64,000 nucleotides of DNA from an uncultured Candidatus Saccharibacteria bacterium (GTDB lineage Bacteria > Patescibacteriota > Saccharimonadia > Saccharimonadales > Saccharimonadaceae). The notes below the pieces were generated by a model that worked only from the letters and a program-made list of their open reading frames with translations, was not told where the DNA came from and did no database searches. A program made the position numbers and the translations under genes. Location: positions 1-64,000 of the forward strand of contig CAMZAD010000001.1 of the NCBI GenBank assembly GCA_947304155.1, written 5' to 3'. Positions 32,968 to 41,568 of this stretch are shown here, piece by piece (position 1 is the first letter of the stretch; the number at the start of each line of letters is the position of its first letter).

Positions 32968-34704
32968 ATGAGGGATTTTTTGAAGCTCCGCTCAAATATT
33001 CTGAAAGTAATCTTGGTTGCGGCGATGACCGTAATCGTGATTCGTCTTTTTATGATTCAAATTGTGAAGCATGACTATTATGTGGCGCAGGCTGAAGCAC
33101 AACATACGATGCAAAATACTTTGCTTGCAAAACGCGGTGAGATTTATATTTTGGATGGCGACGAGCCGGTGCCGATTGTGATGAATTCAAAAGTTTGGAC
33201 AGTGATTTTGGACCCGCAAGTGGCAGTTTATGAACGCGATAAAATTGAAAAAACTTTTAATGAATTAATAAAAGATAATTTGGTGGCGAAATATGATGAT
33301 GTTTTTGATTCGGAATATCGTTATTATATCGTGGCGAGAAATGTGCCATATAAGCAAGCACAGCAAATTAAGGAAGCAGAACTTTCGGGTGTGTTCTTGC
33401 AGGCTACAACAAAACGTGTTTATCCAGAGAATAAAATGGCGGCAGGACTACTTGGTTTTGTGAATAGTGATGGTGTTGGGCAGTATGGCGTTGAAGGGGC
33501 TTTGAACGAAGATTTAGCAGGGAAGAATGGCGTTCTTAAAACCGTGAAGGATGTGAATAATATTCCGCTCACAATTGGTGATGATAATGTGAAAATTCCG
33601 GCTGAGGACGGTAAAAATATTGTTTTAACAATTGATAGAAATATTCAGAATAAGGTTGAGCAGGTTTTGGCGGCGAAATTAAAAAAGTATAAAGTTTCGC
33701 ATGGCTCGGTAATTGTAATGAATCCAAATACGGGCGAAGTTTTGGCGATGGCAAGTTTGCCGGATTATGATGCGGCGAATTATAGTAAAGTTGAGGACGC
33801 GTCGGTTTTTCAAACGGACGTGACAATGGATGCGTATGAGCCGGCATCGGTTTGTAAAACTTTTGCAATGGCTGCGGCCATTGACATGGGAAAAATGACG
33901 CCAAAAACGACTTATCAAAACAATGGATATACAGTGGTTGATGGTTGGAAAATTTGGAACTCGCTAAAAAATTATCGCGGTGTGACAACTATGCAATATG
34001 CACTTAATATGTCGTTTAACACAGGTTCGACTCAGGCATTGAGGCTGCTTGGTGATTCAGAAACTGAAATTACGGAAAAAGGGAAAGAGCGTCTTTATGA
34101 TTATTATAACAATAAATTCTGGTTTGGCCGTGAGACGGGAATTGAAGTTGCAGAATCACCTGGTTTAATTATTTCTCCAGACGATGTTGATGGTACGGAT
34201 GCACGTTACGCAAACATGACTTTTGGCCAAGGTTTTAATATTACTTTGCTTCATCTTGCTGCGGCGTATTCGTCTGTGGTAAACGGTGGTGAATATTACA
34301 AACCAACGGTTGTGGCTGGTGAAATGAAGAATAAAGAATTTATTAAGAAAGATACAACTAAACCTGATCATGAAACAATTTCTAAGGCTACGTCTGATAC
34401 AATGCGCGAAATGTTAGTTGGTGTTAGAAAAACTTATGGCGGTGCAAAAAACTTTGACAGTAAAGCTTATGTTGGTGGTAAAACTGGAACGGCACAAGCA
34501 ATTCGTAACGGCAAATATGTGATGGATGAAACGATTGCAACTTATGCTGGATTTGGAGCGGCTTCAAAAGATAGTGAGGCAAAATATATTATTATTGCGA
34601 AGGTTTGGGAAAAAGGAAAGAATATGGATGGTGGCGCGCATGCTCGCCCAATCTTTGATGAAATTTCAAAATATTTAATTGATTATTATAAGTTATCGAA
34701 GTAG
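32968..34704 (+). CDS. ftsI: penicillin-binding protein 2/FtsI transpeptidase
   Basis: Class B PBP that cross-links septal peptidoglycan. It has an N-terminal membrane segment (VILVAAMTVIVIRLFMI), a dimerisation region with RGEIY, the active-site SVCK (about 294-297), SFN (SxN) and KTGTAQ motifs. There are no PASTA domains and the length of 578 is modest. I use the ATG at 32968 because the track's first ATG overlaps the -10 box. It follows relA closely and precedes mraY, in place of the usual murE/murF neighbours. Confidence 0.92.
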   Translation: MRDFLKLRSNILKVILVAAMTVIVIRLFMIQIVKHDYYVAQAEAQHTMQNTLLAKRGEIYILDGDEPVPIVMNSKVWTVILDPQVAVYERDKIEKTFNELIKDNLVAKYDDVFDSEYRYYIVARNVPYKQAQQIKEAELSGVFLQATTKRVYPENKMAAGLLGFVNSDGVGQYGVEGALNEDLAGKNGVLKTVKDVNNIPLTIGDDNVKIPAEDGKNIVLTIDRNIQNKVEQVLAAKLKKYKVSHGSVIVMNPNTGEVLAMASLPDYDAANYSKVEDASVFQTDVTMDAYEPASVCKTFAMAAAIDMGKMTPKTTYQNNGYTVVDGWKIWNSLKNYRGVTTMQYALNMSFNTGSTQALRLLGDSETEITEKGKERLYDYYNNKFWFGRETGIEVAESPGLIISPDDVDGTDARYANMTFGQGFNITLLHLAAAYSSVVNGGEYYKPTVVAGEMKNKEFIKKDTTKPDHETISKATSDTMREMLVGVRKTYGGAKNFDSKAYVGGKTGTAQAIRNGKYVMDETIATYAGFGAASKDSEAKYIIIAKVWEKGKNMDGGAHARPIFDEISKYLIDYYKLSK

Positions 34705-34712
34705 CTATGTGT

Positions 34713-34718
34713 TATAAT
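34713..34718 (+). promoter_or_regulatory. mraY promoter -10
   Basis: TATAAT; +1 about 4 nt before the ATG at 34729. Confidence 0.6.
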
Positions 34719-34728
34719 AAAGGTGGTT

Positions 34729-35769
34729 ATGTTTCAGAATAGTTATATATCTCAAGAAGCGTTTTTCGGATTAATACTTGCGCTCGGTTCATTTCTTTTG
34801 TCAATGTTTTTGACTCCAGTTTATACACATTTTGCGTATAAATATCATTGGTGGAAGAAGCAAAAGCAAACTACTTTAACTGGTGAATCTTTGCCAGTGA
34901 TGACGAAGTTACATGCGCATAAATTTAAACGCGCTTTTCCAACGATGGCTGGAATTGTGGGTGTGGTGGTTGTCGCAGCAATTACTTATATGTGCAACTG
35001 GTATCGTGCAGAGACTTGGTTGCCATTTGCTGGCTTTATTGGCGGTGCATTTGTCGGCTTTATTGATGATTTAATTAATGTCTTTGGTTCAGGAAAAGGT
35101 GCGGCAGGTCTACGTGCACCAGTAAAATTTTTCTTGATTACGATGATTGGTCTCGGCCTTGGTTGGTTCTTTGTTTATAAACTTGGTTGGACTTCAATTC
35201 ACGTGCCGTTTTATGGCGACTTCACGCTTGGTGCGATTGGTATGATTTTACTATTTACCTTTGCAGTTGTATCAACTTCAAACGCAGTAAATATCTCTGA
35301 TGGCTTGGATGGTCTTGCGGGCGGCTTAATGATTATCGCTTACGGTGCGTTTGGCGCAATCGCATTGTTCAGAGGCCAATTCCAGCTCTTTGCATTCTGT
35401 ATGACAGTAGCTGGCTGGTTGGTTTCTTATGTTTGGTTCAACGCTCCACCGGCACGTTTCATGATGGGCGATGTCGGCTCGTTCGCGCTTGGCTCTGGTC
35501 TTGGTGTGGTTGCAATGATGACAAACTCATTCTTCTTGCTGCCAATTATCGGCATTTTACTCGTGATTGAGGCTGGTTCAAGCCTACTTCAAATGATTTC
35601 AAAGAAAGTTTTTGGAAAGAAAATCTTTATCTCTGCTCCAATTCATCATCACTTGGAAGCAAACGGCTGGGGTGAGGCAAAAATTGTTATGAGATTTTGG
35701 ATGATTGCTGGTGTGTTTGCGATTGTTGGCATCTTCATCGCAATGACCGGTGGAATCGTAGTAAGATAA
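34729..35769 (+). CDS. mraY: phospho-MurNAc-pentapeptide transferase MraY
   Basis: Multi-pass enzyme making lipid I. Motifs include FIDDLINVF with the catalytic aspartates, NAVNISDGLDGLAGG, RFMMGDVGS and the loop APIHHHLEANGWGE. About ten membrane segments can be read. The start at ATG 34729 (346 residues) is chosen over the track's GTG at 34723, which lies before the predicted +1. It is followed by ftsW after 12 bases with AAGGAGG. Confidence 0.95.
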   Translation: MFQNSYISQEAFFGLILALGSFLLSMFLTPVYTHFAYKYHWWKKQKQTTLTGESLPVMTKLHAHKFKRAFPTMAGIVGVVVVAAITYMCNWYRAETWLPFAGFIGGAFVGFIDDLINVFGSGKGAAGLRAPVKFFLITMIGLGLGWFFVYKLGWTSIHVPFYGDFTLGAIGMILLFTFAVVSTSNAVNISDGLDGLAGGLMIIAYGAFGAIALFRGQFQLFAFCMTVAGWLVSYVWFNAPPARFMMGDVGSFALGSGLGVVAMMTNSFFLLPIIGILLVIEAGSSLLQMISKKVFGKKIFISAPIHHHLEANGWGEAKIVMRFWMIAGVFAIVGIFIAMTGGIVVR

Positions 35770-35781
35770 GGAGGTTTAACC

Positions 35782-37029
35782 ATGCGAAAGCATAGAGGAG
35801 ACGTATTAATTATTGTCATATCTATGATTTTGATGGGAATCGGCCTTCTGGTGATGTACGTGATTGGGCCAGTGCGCGCGAATTTTTTGAATGCAGCGTA
35901 TGGGGCTTCATATTCTGAGAGTTTTTTCTTTATCCACCAATTAATTTCAGTGGGGCTGACGATTTTGGCATTTATCTTCTTTAGTAAAATCCTGAAAAAA
36001 GAGATGTTGTTTAAAGCGGCGCAATGGATAATGATTGCGGCGATAGCGTCATGCGTGATTCTGGCGTTAGCTCAGGTAACACATTCTTCAATCGCGAAAT
36101 GTGAACTTGGTGCATGTAGGTGGTTTGCGATTGGTTCAGTTTCTTTGCAGCCGGCTGAATTTGTAAAATTTGCACTAGTGATTTATCTTGCAAGCATCTT
36201 TACGGAATATAGCAAGAAAGGGAAGAATATCTTGATGAATAAGGATTTTCTGATTCGCTATATTTTGTCGGTCGGGTTGTCCTTGCTCTTTGTGGTGGTA
36301 GTCCAGAAAGACTTGGGTTCAGGTCTTCCAATCGTAGTGATGGCTCTTGCAACACTTTTTGTGTCTGGCGTGCCGATTAGTAGCTTCCTTTTAGTCGTAC
36401 TTGCGGTGTTGGTGCTTGGTTTTGGCGCGATTATGACTTCGGAGCACCGTCGCGCAAGGCTTTGGACTTATCTTGGGCTTTCATCAGAAATTGAAGAGGT
36501 GGAAGACGATGCGGCAGATTCGTATCATATTGAGAATGCTTTGATTGCGATTGGCACGGGCGGTTTGTTTGGTGTGGGGATTGGTAACTCTGTGCAAGCT
36601 ACGGGTTATCTTCCAGAATCAATTAACGACTCGGTCTTTGCAATTATGGGTGAAACCTTTGGCTTTATTCAACTAGTTGGCGTACTACTTCTCTTTGTCT
36701 GGCTTTTGATGAGAATTTTGAAGGTGGCAGATTTTTCAAAAGAGATGAATAGTAATTTAGTGGCGATCGGGGCGTTTGCCTGGATTATGACGCACGTGGT
36801 GGTGAATATTATGTCAATGACGGGAATTACGCCGCTGACTGGTATCACATTGCCGCTTCTTTCTTATGGTGGTACGAGCATGATGGCGATGGGTGCGGCG
36901 CTTGGTGTGGTTTATCAGTTATCTCAATATACCCAGCGTAAAGTTGTGATTGACACCGAGAGAACAGAGGGGAATAGGGAAGATATTACTACGGAATATA
37001 GAAGAATTAATTATAGGAGGAGAAGATGA
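35782..37029 (+). CDS. ftsW: SEDS glycosyltransferase FtsW
   Basis: Polymerises lipid II during division together with FtsI. Multi-pass SEDS family member with LQPAEFVKFALVIYLAS, QKDLGSGLPI, NSVQATGYLPESINDSVFAIMGE and the ending TGITLPLLSYGGTSMMAMGAALGVV. An acidic loop EEVEDDAADSYH sits in the large extracytoplasmic loop. Length 415, normal. The basic C-terminal tail RINYRRRR overlaps the start of murG. Confidence 0.95.
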   Translation: MRKHRGDVLIIVISMILMGIGLLVMYVIGPVRANFLNAAYGASYSESFFFIHQLISVGLTILAFIFFSKILKKEMLFKAAQWIMIAAIASCVILALAQVTHSSIAKCELGACRWFAIGSVSLQPAEFVKFALVIYLASIFTEYSKKGKNILMNKDFLIRYILSVGLSLLFVVVVQKDLGSGLPIVVMALATLFVSGVPISSFLLVVLAVLVLGFGAIMTSEHRRARLWTYLGLSSEIEEVEDDAADSYHIENALIAIGTGGLFGVGIGNSVQATGYLPESINDSVFAIMGETFGFIQLVGVLLLFVWLLMRILKVADFSKEMNSNLVAIGAFAWIMTHVVVNIMSMTGITPLTGITLPLLSYGGTSMMAMGAALGVVYQLSQYTQRKVVIDTERTEGNREDITTEYRRINYRRRR

Positions 37030-38258
37030 AAATCTTAGTCGTCGGTGGCGGTTCAGGTGGACATATTACGCCGGCAGTTGCGGTGGTGCGCGAAATACTA
37101 GAAAAAAGACCTAGGACAAAGGTTGAGTTTTGGACTGACAAGAAATATTACAAGAATGTTGTAAAGATTACAACAGAAATAGGTGTGCGCTGGGGTGATG
37201 AAGACAAGTTAGGTTCAAAGAAGAGTCCATACATTAAGGTCCGTAAAGTGATGGCTGGCAAATTCCATCGTTATTCTGGTCTGAAGTTCAAGGATTATTT
37301 TGATAATCACGCTAAGACATTTAGGGATGTAGTTTTTGGAAACTTCTTCGGTTTCTTTGGATTCATGGGTGGGCTAATTCAATCATTCTTTAGACTACTT
37401 AGAAAGAGCAATCGCCCAGACGTGATTTTCTTAAAGGGTGGATTCGTAGGACTTCCAATTGGTATCGTTGCAAAATGGTTTAAGATTCCATATGTAATTC
37501 ATGAGTCTGACGCTGTGGCGGGACTTGCAAACCGTGTTTTGATGAAGAAGGCACGCGTAGTGGCGCAAGGTAGTAAGTTTGAAGAAAAGCCGGGACGTGA
37601 GAACTGGGTTTGGGTTGGTATTCCAGTGGCAGCGGAGTTTAAGAAAGTTTCTGCTACAACTCAGAAGCAGTTAAAACGTTCGGCTGGATTCGACCCAGAA
37701 AAGCCACTAGTGCTGGTTACGGGCGGTTCACAGGGTGCAGAACATATTAACACGGCAATGCGTGAGATTTTGCCAGAAGTTTTAAAAGTTGCTTCTGTGG
37801 GGCTTGTGGCAGGTAGAAAACGCTATGAAGAGATGGTTGACCTCAAGAAATATGAAGAATGGGATAAGGCAAAGTTGCAATCTAATTTCCGCCTTTGGAA
37901 CTTCTCGCCAGTGATGCATGAACTTCTAGGCGCGGCAGACGTAGTGGTTTCCCGTGCTGGTGCAACTACGATTGCTGAACTTGCAGCACTTTCTAAGGCG
38001 GTGATACTGGTTCCATTTGAAAAATTGCCTGGCGACCATCAATCTCGTAACGCTGAGAGGCTTGGAGAGATTAATGCGGCAGAAATTGTGCCAGATAGTA
38101 AAATTGTGGAAGAGCCAAAGGCACTACTTACGGCAATTAAGAAGCTGGTGAATGACCCGAAGAGGCGCGAGGAGTTGGCAAAGAATTTACATGAAGAATC
38201 AAAGACTGACGCAGCAGTAAGACTGGCTGATATTTTGATTGAGATTGGCGCGAACTAA
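37026..38258 (+). CDS. murG: UDP-GlcNAc transferase MurG
   Basis: Adds GlcNAc to lipid I to give lipid II. N-terminal loop VVGGGSGGHITPAVAV, ESDAVAGLANR (for HEQNA.PG.ANR), VTGGSQGAEHIN, and VVSRAGATTIAELAALSKAVILVPF...DHQSRNA are all present. It has 410 residues, about 50 more than usual, with an insertion around residues 85-130 rich in aromatic and basic residues (NFFGFFGFMGG...FFRLLRK), which could be an extra membrane-contact patch. It overlaps ftsW by 4 bases. Confidence 0.94.
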   Translation: MKILVVGGGSGGHITPAVAVVREILEKRPRTKVEFWTDKKYYKNVVKITTEIGVRWGDEDKLGSKKSPYIKVRKVMAGKFHRYSGLKFKDYFDNHAKTFRDVVFGNFFGFFGFMGGLIQSFFRLLRKSNRPDVIFLKGGFVGLPIGIVAKWFKIPYVIHESDAVAGLANRVLMKKARVVAQGSKFEEKPGRENWVWVGIPVAAEFKKVSATTQKQLKRSAGFDPEKPLVLVTGGSQGAEHINTAMREILPEVLKVASVGLVAGRKRYEEMVDLKKYEEWDKAKLQSNFRLWNFSPVMHELLGAADVVVSRAGATTIAELAALSKAVILVPFEKLPGDHQSRNAERLGEINAAEIVPDSKIVEEPKALLTAIKKLVNDPKRREELAKNLHEESKTDAAVRLADILIEIGAN

Positions 38259-38266
38259 GCCGTTTA

Positions 38267-38275
38267 TGCTAAAAT
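38267..38275 (+). promoter_or_regulatory. promoter of the ftsQ-like gene
   Basis: TGCTAAAAT, extended -10; +1 two bases before the ATG at 38284. Confidence 0.5.
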
Positions 38276-38283
38276 ATTAGTAT

Positions 38284-38817
38284 ATGAAAATTGGGAAGAC
38301 GATTGTTGGTGAGCGAGAAAAGGCTGTTTCTAGCTCAGAGAGGATTGCGATTCGCGAGAAAGAGCAGAAGCGCAAGATTATGTCTGCCGCAATTTTTATA
38401 CTTGGCCTAATTCTTTTTATTGTGCTGGTTGTGGCAATTATTACGAATATTGTTGATGCACACAAGAAAAATGAGATTGAGATTCGCGGAGCGGATGAAT
38501 ATCGTCCGACGGTCGATATTATTGACGAGGCGAATGCTGGATATATTACGGACCGAATTAAAAAGTATGTCGGCCAGACCGAACAAGATTTTTATGATGT
38601 TGGGTATAAAGTTTCGCGAGTGATTTTGCCAATTGGTAAGACGCGTGAACTAGATTTTTATATTGAAGGCCGGGAAGAGTACTATAAGTTCAATTTGGAT
38701 CGTGGGACGGCAGAGTCGGTTGAAGACGTGATTCGCATGATTAGATACTTAAAAGAAAAAAATATCAAGGCTACTTATGTTGACGTGCGAATTGCTGAGC
38801 GCGCGTACTATAAATAA
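38284..38817 (+). CDS. FtsQ/DivIB-like division protein
   Basis: A bitopic protein of 177 residues: about 35 charged cytoplasmic residues, one membrane segment (MSAAIFILGLILFIVLVVAIITNIV), and an outside domain. The ending YLKEKNIKATYVDVRIAERAYYK is like the FtsQ/DivIB end (vDLR...r.yyk). The place directly after murG also fits ftsQ. It lacks a clear POTRA domain and is shorter than usual, so I call it FtsQ-like only. Other single-pass membrane proteins are possible. Confidence 0.6.
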   Translation: MKIGKTIVGEREKAVSSSERIAIREKEQKRKIMSAAIFILGLILFIVLVVAIITNIVDAHKKNEIEIRGADEYRPTVDIIDEANAGYITDRIKKYVGQTEQDFYDVGYKVSRVILPIGKTRELDFYIEGREEYYKFNLDRGTAESVEDVIRMIRYLKEKNIKATYVDVRIAERAYYK

Positions 38818-38850
38818 AAAAATAACAGGGAATAACAGGGGAGAATTAGA

Positions 38851-38893
38851 GTTTTCCACAGGATAGGGAAGCGGCTTGTGGAAAACTTTTTTT
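38851..38893 (+). terminator. terminator with DnaA-box-like arms
   Basis: GTTTTCCACA (38851-38860) and TGTGGAAAAC (38877-38886) form a perfect 10 bp stem followed by TTTTTTT. A third copy of TGTGGAAAA is at 38893-38901. Each 9-mer TTTTCCACA fits the loose DnaA box TTWTNCACA. Confidence 0.65.
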
Positions 38894-38927
38894 GTGGAAA
38901 AATCATAAAAAATGTTAAAAAAAGTCC

Positions 38928-38956
38928 TTGCAATTTATTTTTAAAATGTTTATACT
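38928..38956 (+). promoter_or_regulatory. promoter of the 23-codon ORF
   Basis: TTGCAA, 17 nt, TATACT. Confidence 0.6.
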
Positions 38957-39005
38957 TAAGTCAGTGGAAATACAATATAAAAACCCACAAACAAAAAGAA
39001 TAGAT

Positions 39006-39077
39006 ATGAATAAACAATCCGAGCGAGTTCAACAAGACTTTGAATACGAAGTCATTCGTTTGGTGAAGCAAAAGTAG
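39006..39077 (+). CDS. 23-residue ORF in the leader before rsmH
   Basis: MNKQSERVQQDFEYEVIRLVKQK, helical and charged. It has only a weak AAAGAA as SD, but a well-formed promoter precedes it. It could be a real microprotein, a leader peptide or chance. The region after it is structured RNA, not another gene. Confidence 0.35.
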   Translation: MNKQSERVQQDFEYEVIRLVKQK

Positions 39078-39366
39078 CGATTCTTTTTGGCACATTAAAA
39101 AAGTTTGAGGTCGGTCAACTAGGAGTTTTGGCACGCGATTGAGGATTCGCGTAATCAAAGCCTTAGTTCTTCGTAAAAACAAAACCTCCCAATTAACTCA
39201 AAGACAACCTACACAATAATCTCTCAACTACTACAATTTATATGTTTTGCCGTAAGGCGGACCGAAATTGCAGTACTTATTGTATAGAACTTAAACAAAC
39301 ATTTTACAAAAACAAAAATGCTGAAGTTTCTAGTTGAGCGATCTCAAACGACGAAATAATCTATGT
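39078..39366 (+). other. gene-free, structured region before rsmH
   Basis: No convincing ORF. AACTAGG (39117-39123) pairs with CCTTAGTT (39161-39168) around an inner hairpin ACGCGA...TCGCGT. The rest is A/C-rich and open. It probably belongs to the transcript that begins near 38963. Confidence 0.4.
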
Positions 39367-39372
39367 TATAAT
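39367..39372 (+). promoter_or_regulatory. rsmH promoter -10
   Basis: TATAAT; +1 one base before the ATG at 39380. Confidence 0.65.
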
Positions 39373-39379
39373 ATAGGTT

Positions 39380-40279
39380 ATGGAAAAACTCCATGAACCA
39401 GTATTATGTCAGGAAGTTGTCGCAAACCTCGACCCAAAGCCTGGAGAAAGTTATCTCGATCTAACGGCAGGGTATGCAGGACATGCGAGCAAGATTTTGG
39501 CGGTGACGCAGAATTATAAAGACTCGACTCTAGTAGATAGAGACGGGTTTGCTATTGATTATTTGACGAAGAACCTTAATGGTGAAGTTGAACTAATCAG
39601 AGACGATTTTTATAATGCCGCGCTATCCAAAGTTGAGTGTGGAAAGACTTATGATATGATACTTGCGGATTTTGGAGTTTCATCTCCGCAATTAGATAAT
39701 TCTGAACGTGGTTTTTCATTCTTAAAGGAAGGCCCGCTAGATATGCGTATGGACGAAAGCCAGGCGCTATCTGCTGACACAATTGTGAATAAATGGCACC
39801 CAAGAGAACTAGAGAAAATCTTTGTAGAATACGGCGAGGAATCGCTTGGCACTGCAAAGAAACACGCAAGAGAAATTGTTGAGGGCAGGCCTTGGCATAA
39901 CACTTTAGAGCTGGCAAATGCGATTGCATTTGGTAAACATCTCTCAAAGTCCAAGGGAACGAATTGGCATGGAAAACATCCGGCAACGCAAGTTTTTCAA
40001 GCGATTAGAATTGCCGTCAATGACGAACTAGGGATTATCGAAAGGACTTTACCGCTTCTTCCGAAGTTACTAAATCCTGGTGGGCGAGTTGCGATTATAA
40101 CTTTTCACAGTCTAGAAGATAGATTGGTGAAGAAATATTTCAAGGAACACTCGACACTAGGCGAAGAGTCTGAGTTTCAAGTTATTACAAAGAATCCAAT
40201 TGTTGCAGGAGAACTGGAGTTAGTTATCAACCCCAGAGCTAGAAGCGCTAAACTTCGAGTGGCAAGAAAACGAAATTAG
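39380..40279 (+). CDS. rsmH: 16S rRNA m4C1402 methyltransferase RsmH (MraW)
   Basis: SAM-dependent methylase of 16S rRNA. Family blocks: HEPVLCQEVV at the start, the SAM motif YLDLTAGYAGHASKIL, DMILADFGVSSPQLD..RGFSF, GPLDMRM, and the end GGRVAIITFHSLEDRLVKKYFKE. The first SAM loop has DLTAGYAGH where most bacteria have DxTxGxGGH. Length 299. In most bacteria it leads the dcw cluster just before ftsL, and the same order is kept here with a spacer between. Confidence 0.95.
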   Translation: MEKLHEPVLCQEVVANLDPKPGESYLDLTAGYAGHASKILAVTQNYKDSTLVDRDGFAIDYLTKNLNGEVELIRDDFYNAALSKVECGKTYDMILADFGVSSPQLDNSERGFSFLKEGPLDMRMDESQALSADTIVNKWHPRELEKIFVEYGEESLGTAKKHAREIVEGRPWHNTLELANAIAFGKHLSKSKGTNWHGKHPATQVFQAIRIAVNDELGIIERTLPLLPKLLNPGGRVAIITFHSLEDRLVKKYFKEHSTLGEESEFQVITKNPIVAGELELVINPRARSAKLRVARKRN

Positions 40280-40300
40280 AGCGATCTAATGAGGTTTTTA

Positions 40301-40327
40301 AGATGCTTGAAATTAGCATCTAGTTTT
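40301..40327 (+). terminator. possible terminator after rsmH
   Basis: AGATGC / GCATCT hairpin followed by AGTTTT; weak T run. Confidence 0.4.
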
Positions 40328-40367
40328 GGTTGATAAAAATAAAAAACAAAATAAAAAGGAGGCAATT

Positions 40368-40433
40368 ATGCCAAAGCAAATCATTGTAAAAAGCAACTCT
40401 CGTGCACAACAAATCAAGGTGCACTTCTGCTAA
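40368..40433 (+). CDS. 21-residue small ORF upstream of the ftsL-like gene
   Basis: MPKQIIVKSNSRAQQIKVHFC, basic. The SD is unusually good (AAAAAGGAGG, 6 nt spacing), which makes chance less likely. It ends just at the start of a strongly folded region, so it could be a leader peptide whose translation alters that fold. No family recognised. Confidence 0.5.
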   Translation: MPKQIIVKSNSRAQQIKVHFC

Positions 40434-40612
40434 TTTAGCGATTTGATTCGGGGCTTCAGCTCACGCTGGCCCCACTATGACGGGTCAAGTTCGCTAAACG
40501 AGTGAGATCCGATTTTGGTTGTGAGTTAAAACCAGGATGTTTTTTAAATATATATGACCTTCCCGGAGTTACTTTTAGAGCGATGCGGTGGTGCGGTTCT
40601 AAAAGGCTCCGG
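40434..40612 (+). ncRNA. structured RNA region, two domains
   Basis: Domain 1 is closed by TTTAGCGA (40434-40441) and TCGCTAAA (40491-40498), with an inner GGGGC/GCCCC hairpin. Domain 2 is CCGGAG-tta-CTTTTAGA (40563-40579) pairing with TCTAAAAG-g-CTCCGG (40598-40612). Both stems are essentially perfect. No T run follows, so it is not a terminator. It matches no riboswitch I know and lies between the 21-codon ORF and the ftsL-like gene. Confidence 0.5.
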
Positions 40613-40677
40613 CCTAGACAAATATTTAAAACTGGTAAAACTCAAAAAATAAAAACAAAAATTTAAAGCGAGGAAAA

Positions 40678-41073
40678 ATGCGAAACGGTACTTATACTGC
40701 GAAAAGGAGAGCTGGACAGGAATGGCGCAACACATCTGGTGCGTATGGCTATAGTTCTGATTCTGGGAACGCTTTTTCTCGTAATCGAAACACAGTTAGA
40801 TTCTCTGGAAATGGAAAACTTGGAAAGCTTGCAATTTTTGGCACTTTCTTTATGATGGTATTTTTACTTGGCTTCTTCTATGTGAGCCAAAGTGCAAAGG
40901 CAACAAGCTATGATTATGAAATTTCGGCGATTGAAAGCGAGATTTCTGAGCTTGAGGCAAAGAAGGAAGACTTGGCGGTTGAACGTGCTCGCCTTACTTC
41001 AATTGCTACTTCAAATAGCTCAAAAGTGGCAGCTGCGATGGAAGATGCTCATGCGGAGGGGTACGCAGAGTAA
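40678..41073 (+). CDS. FtsL/FtsB-like bitopic division protein
   Basis: 131 residues: a polar, basic N-terminal part of about 55 residues, one membrane segment (LAIFGTFFMMVFLLGFFYV), then a coiled coil (YDYEISAIESEISELEAKKEDLAVERARLTSIA). This is the build of FtsL or FtsB, which link FtsQ to FtsW/FtsI. The position after rsmH favours FtsL. Sequence alone cannot separate FtsL from FtsB. The SD is GCGAGGAAAA. Confidence 0.65.
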   Translation: MRNGTYTAKRRAGQEWRNTSGAYGYSSDSGNAFSRNRNTVRFSGNGKLGKLAIFGTFFMMVFLLGFFYVSQSAKATSYDYEISAIESEISELEAKKEDLAVERARLTSIATSNSSKVAAAMEDAHAEGYAE

Positions 41074-41112
41074 TTGCGTAAAATCTTATAATCGCAATCT
41101 CGGCGATTTTTT

Positions 41113-41120
41113 GATATAAT
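41113..41120 (+). promoter_or_regulatory. rnhA promoter, leaderless geometry
   Basis: GATATAAT with TG before it; +1 falls on the A of the ATG at 41127. Confidence 0.7.
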
Positions 41121-41126
41121 ACACCT

Positions 41127-41567
41127 ATGATACATGTATGGACTGATGGAAGCGCCTCGCCGAATCCTGGGCCAGGTGGCTTTGCAGTAATTGACGAAGA
41201 AACGGGCGAGCCTTTAATCTTAGGGCGCTCGGACGATACTACTAATATCAGGATGGAAGGGGAAGCGCTCTGCGCAGCGATTGAGGCTTATCCTGAGGTG
41301 GAAATCCATACTGACTCTGAATTCTGGATTAATGTTTTGACAAAGTGGGCGCCAGCTTGGAAGAAGAATAATTGGACTAAAAAGAGTGGCGAAATCAAGA
41401 ATCTGGAACTTGTAAAAAGATTATTTGAACTCTATGAGAACGGCAATGTTTCACTCGTTTGGGTGCGCGGACATGTTGGCACAGAACTGAATGAAAAAGC
41501 AGATGAGTGGGCAAATAATGCAAGAGAGAATAAAACGTTTAAGGAATTAATAATAAAGGAAGTTTAA
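41127..41567 (+). CDS. rnhA: ribonuclease HI
   Basis: Cuts RNA in RNA-DNA hybrids. The catalytic residues can be placed: D7 in WTDGSASPNPGPGGFA, E in MEGEALCAAIEA, D in IHTDSEFWIN, and the final D in NEKADEWANNA. The histidine of the flexible loop is in VRGHVG. Length 146 is typical. It starts a set of three closely spaced genes with a CYTH protein and a KwaB-like protein. Confidence 0.93.
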   Translation: MIHVWTDGSASPNPGPGGFAVIDEETGEPLILGRSDDTTNIRMEGEALCAAIEAYPEVEIHTDSEFWINVLTKWAPAWKKNNWTKKSGEIKNLELVKRLFELYENGNVSLVWVRGHVGTELNEKADEWANNARENKTFKELIIKEV

Positions 41568-41568
41568 C

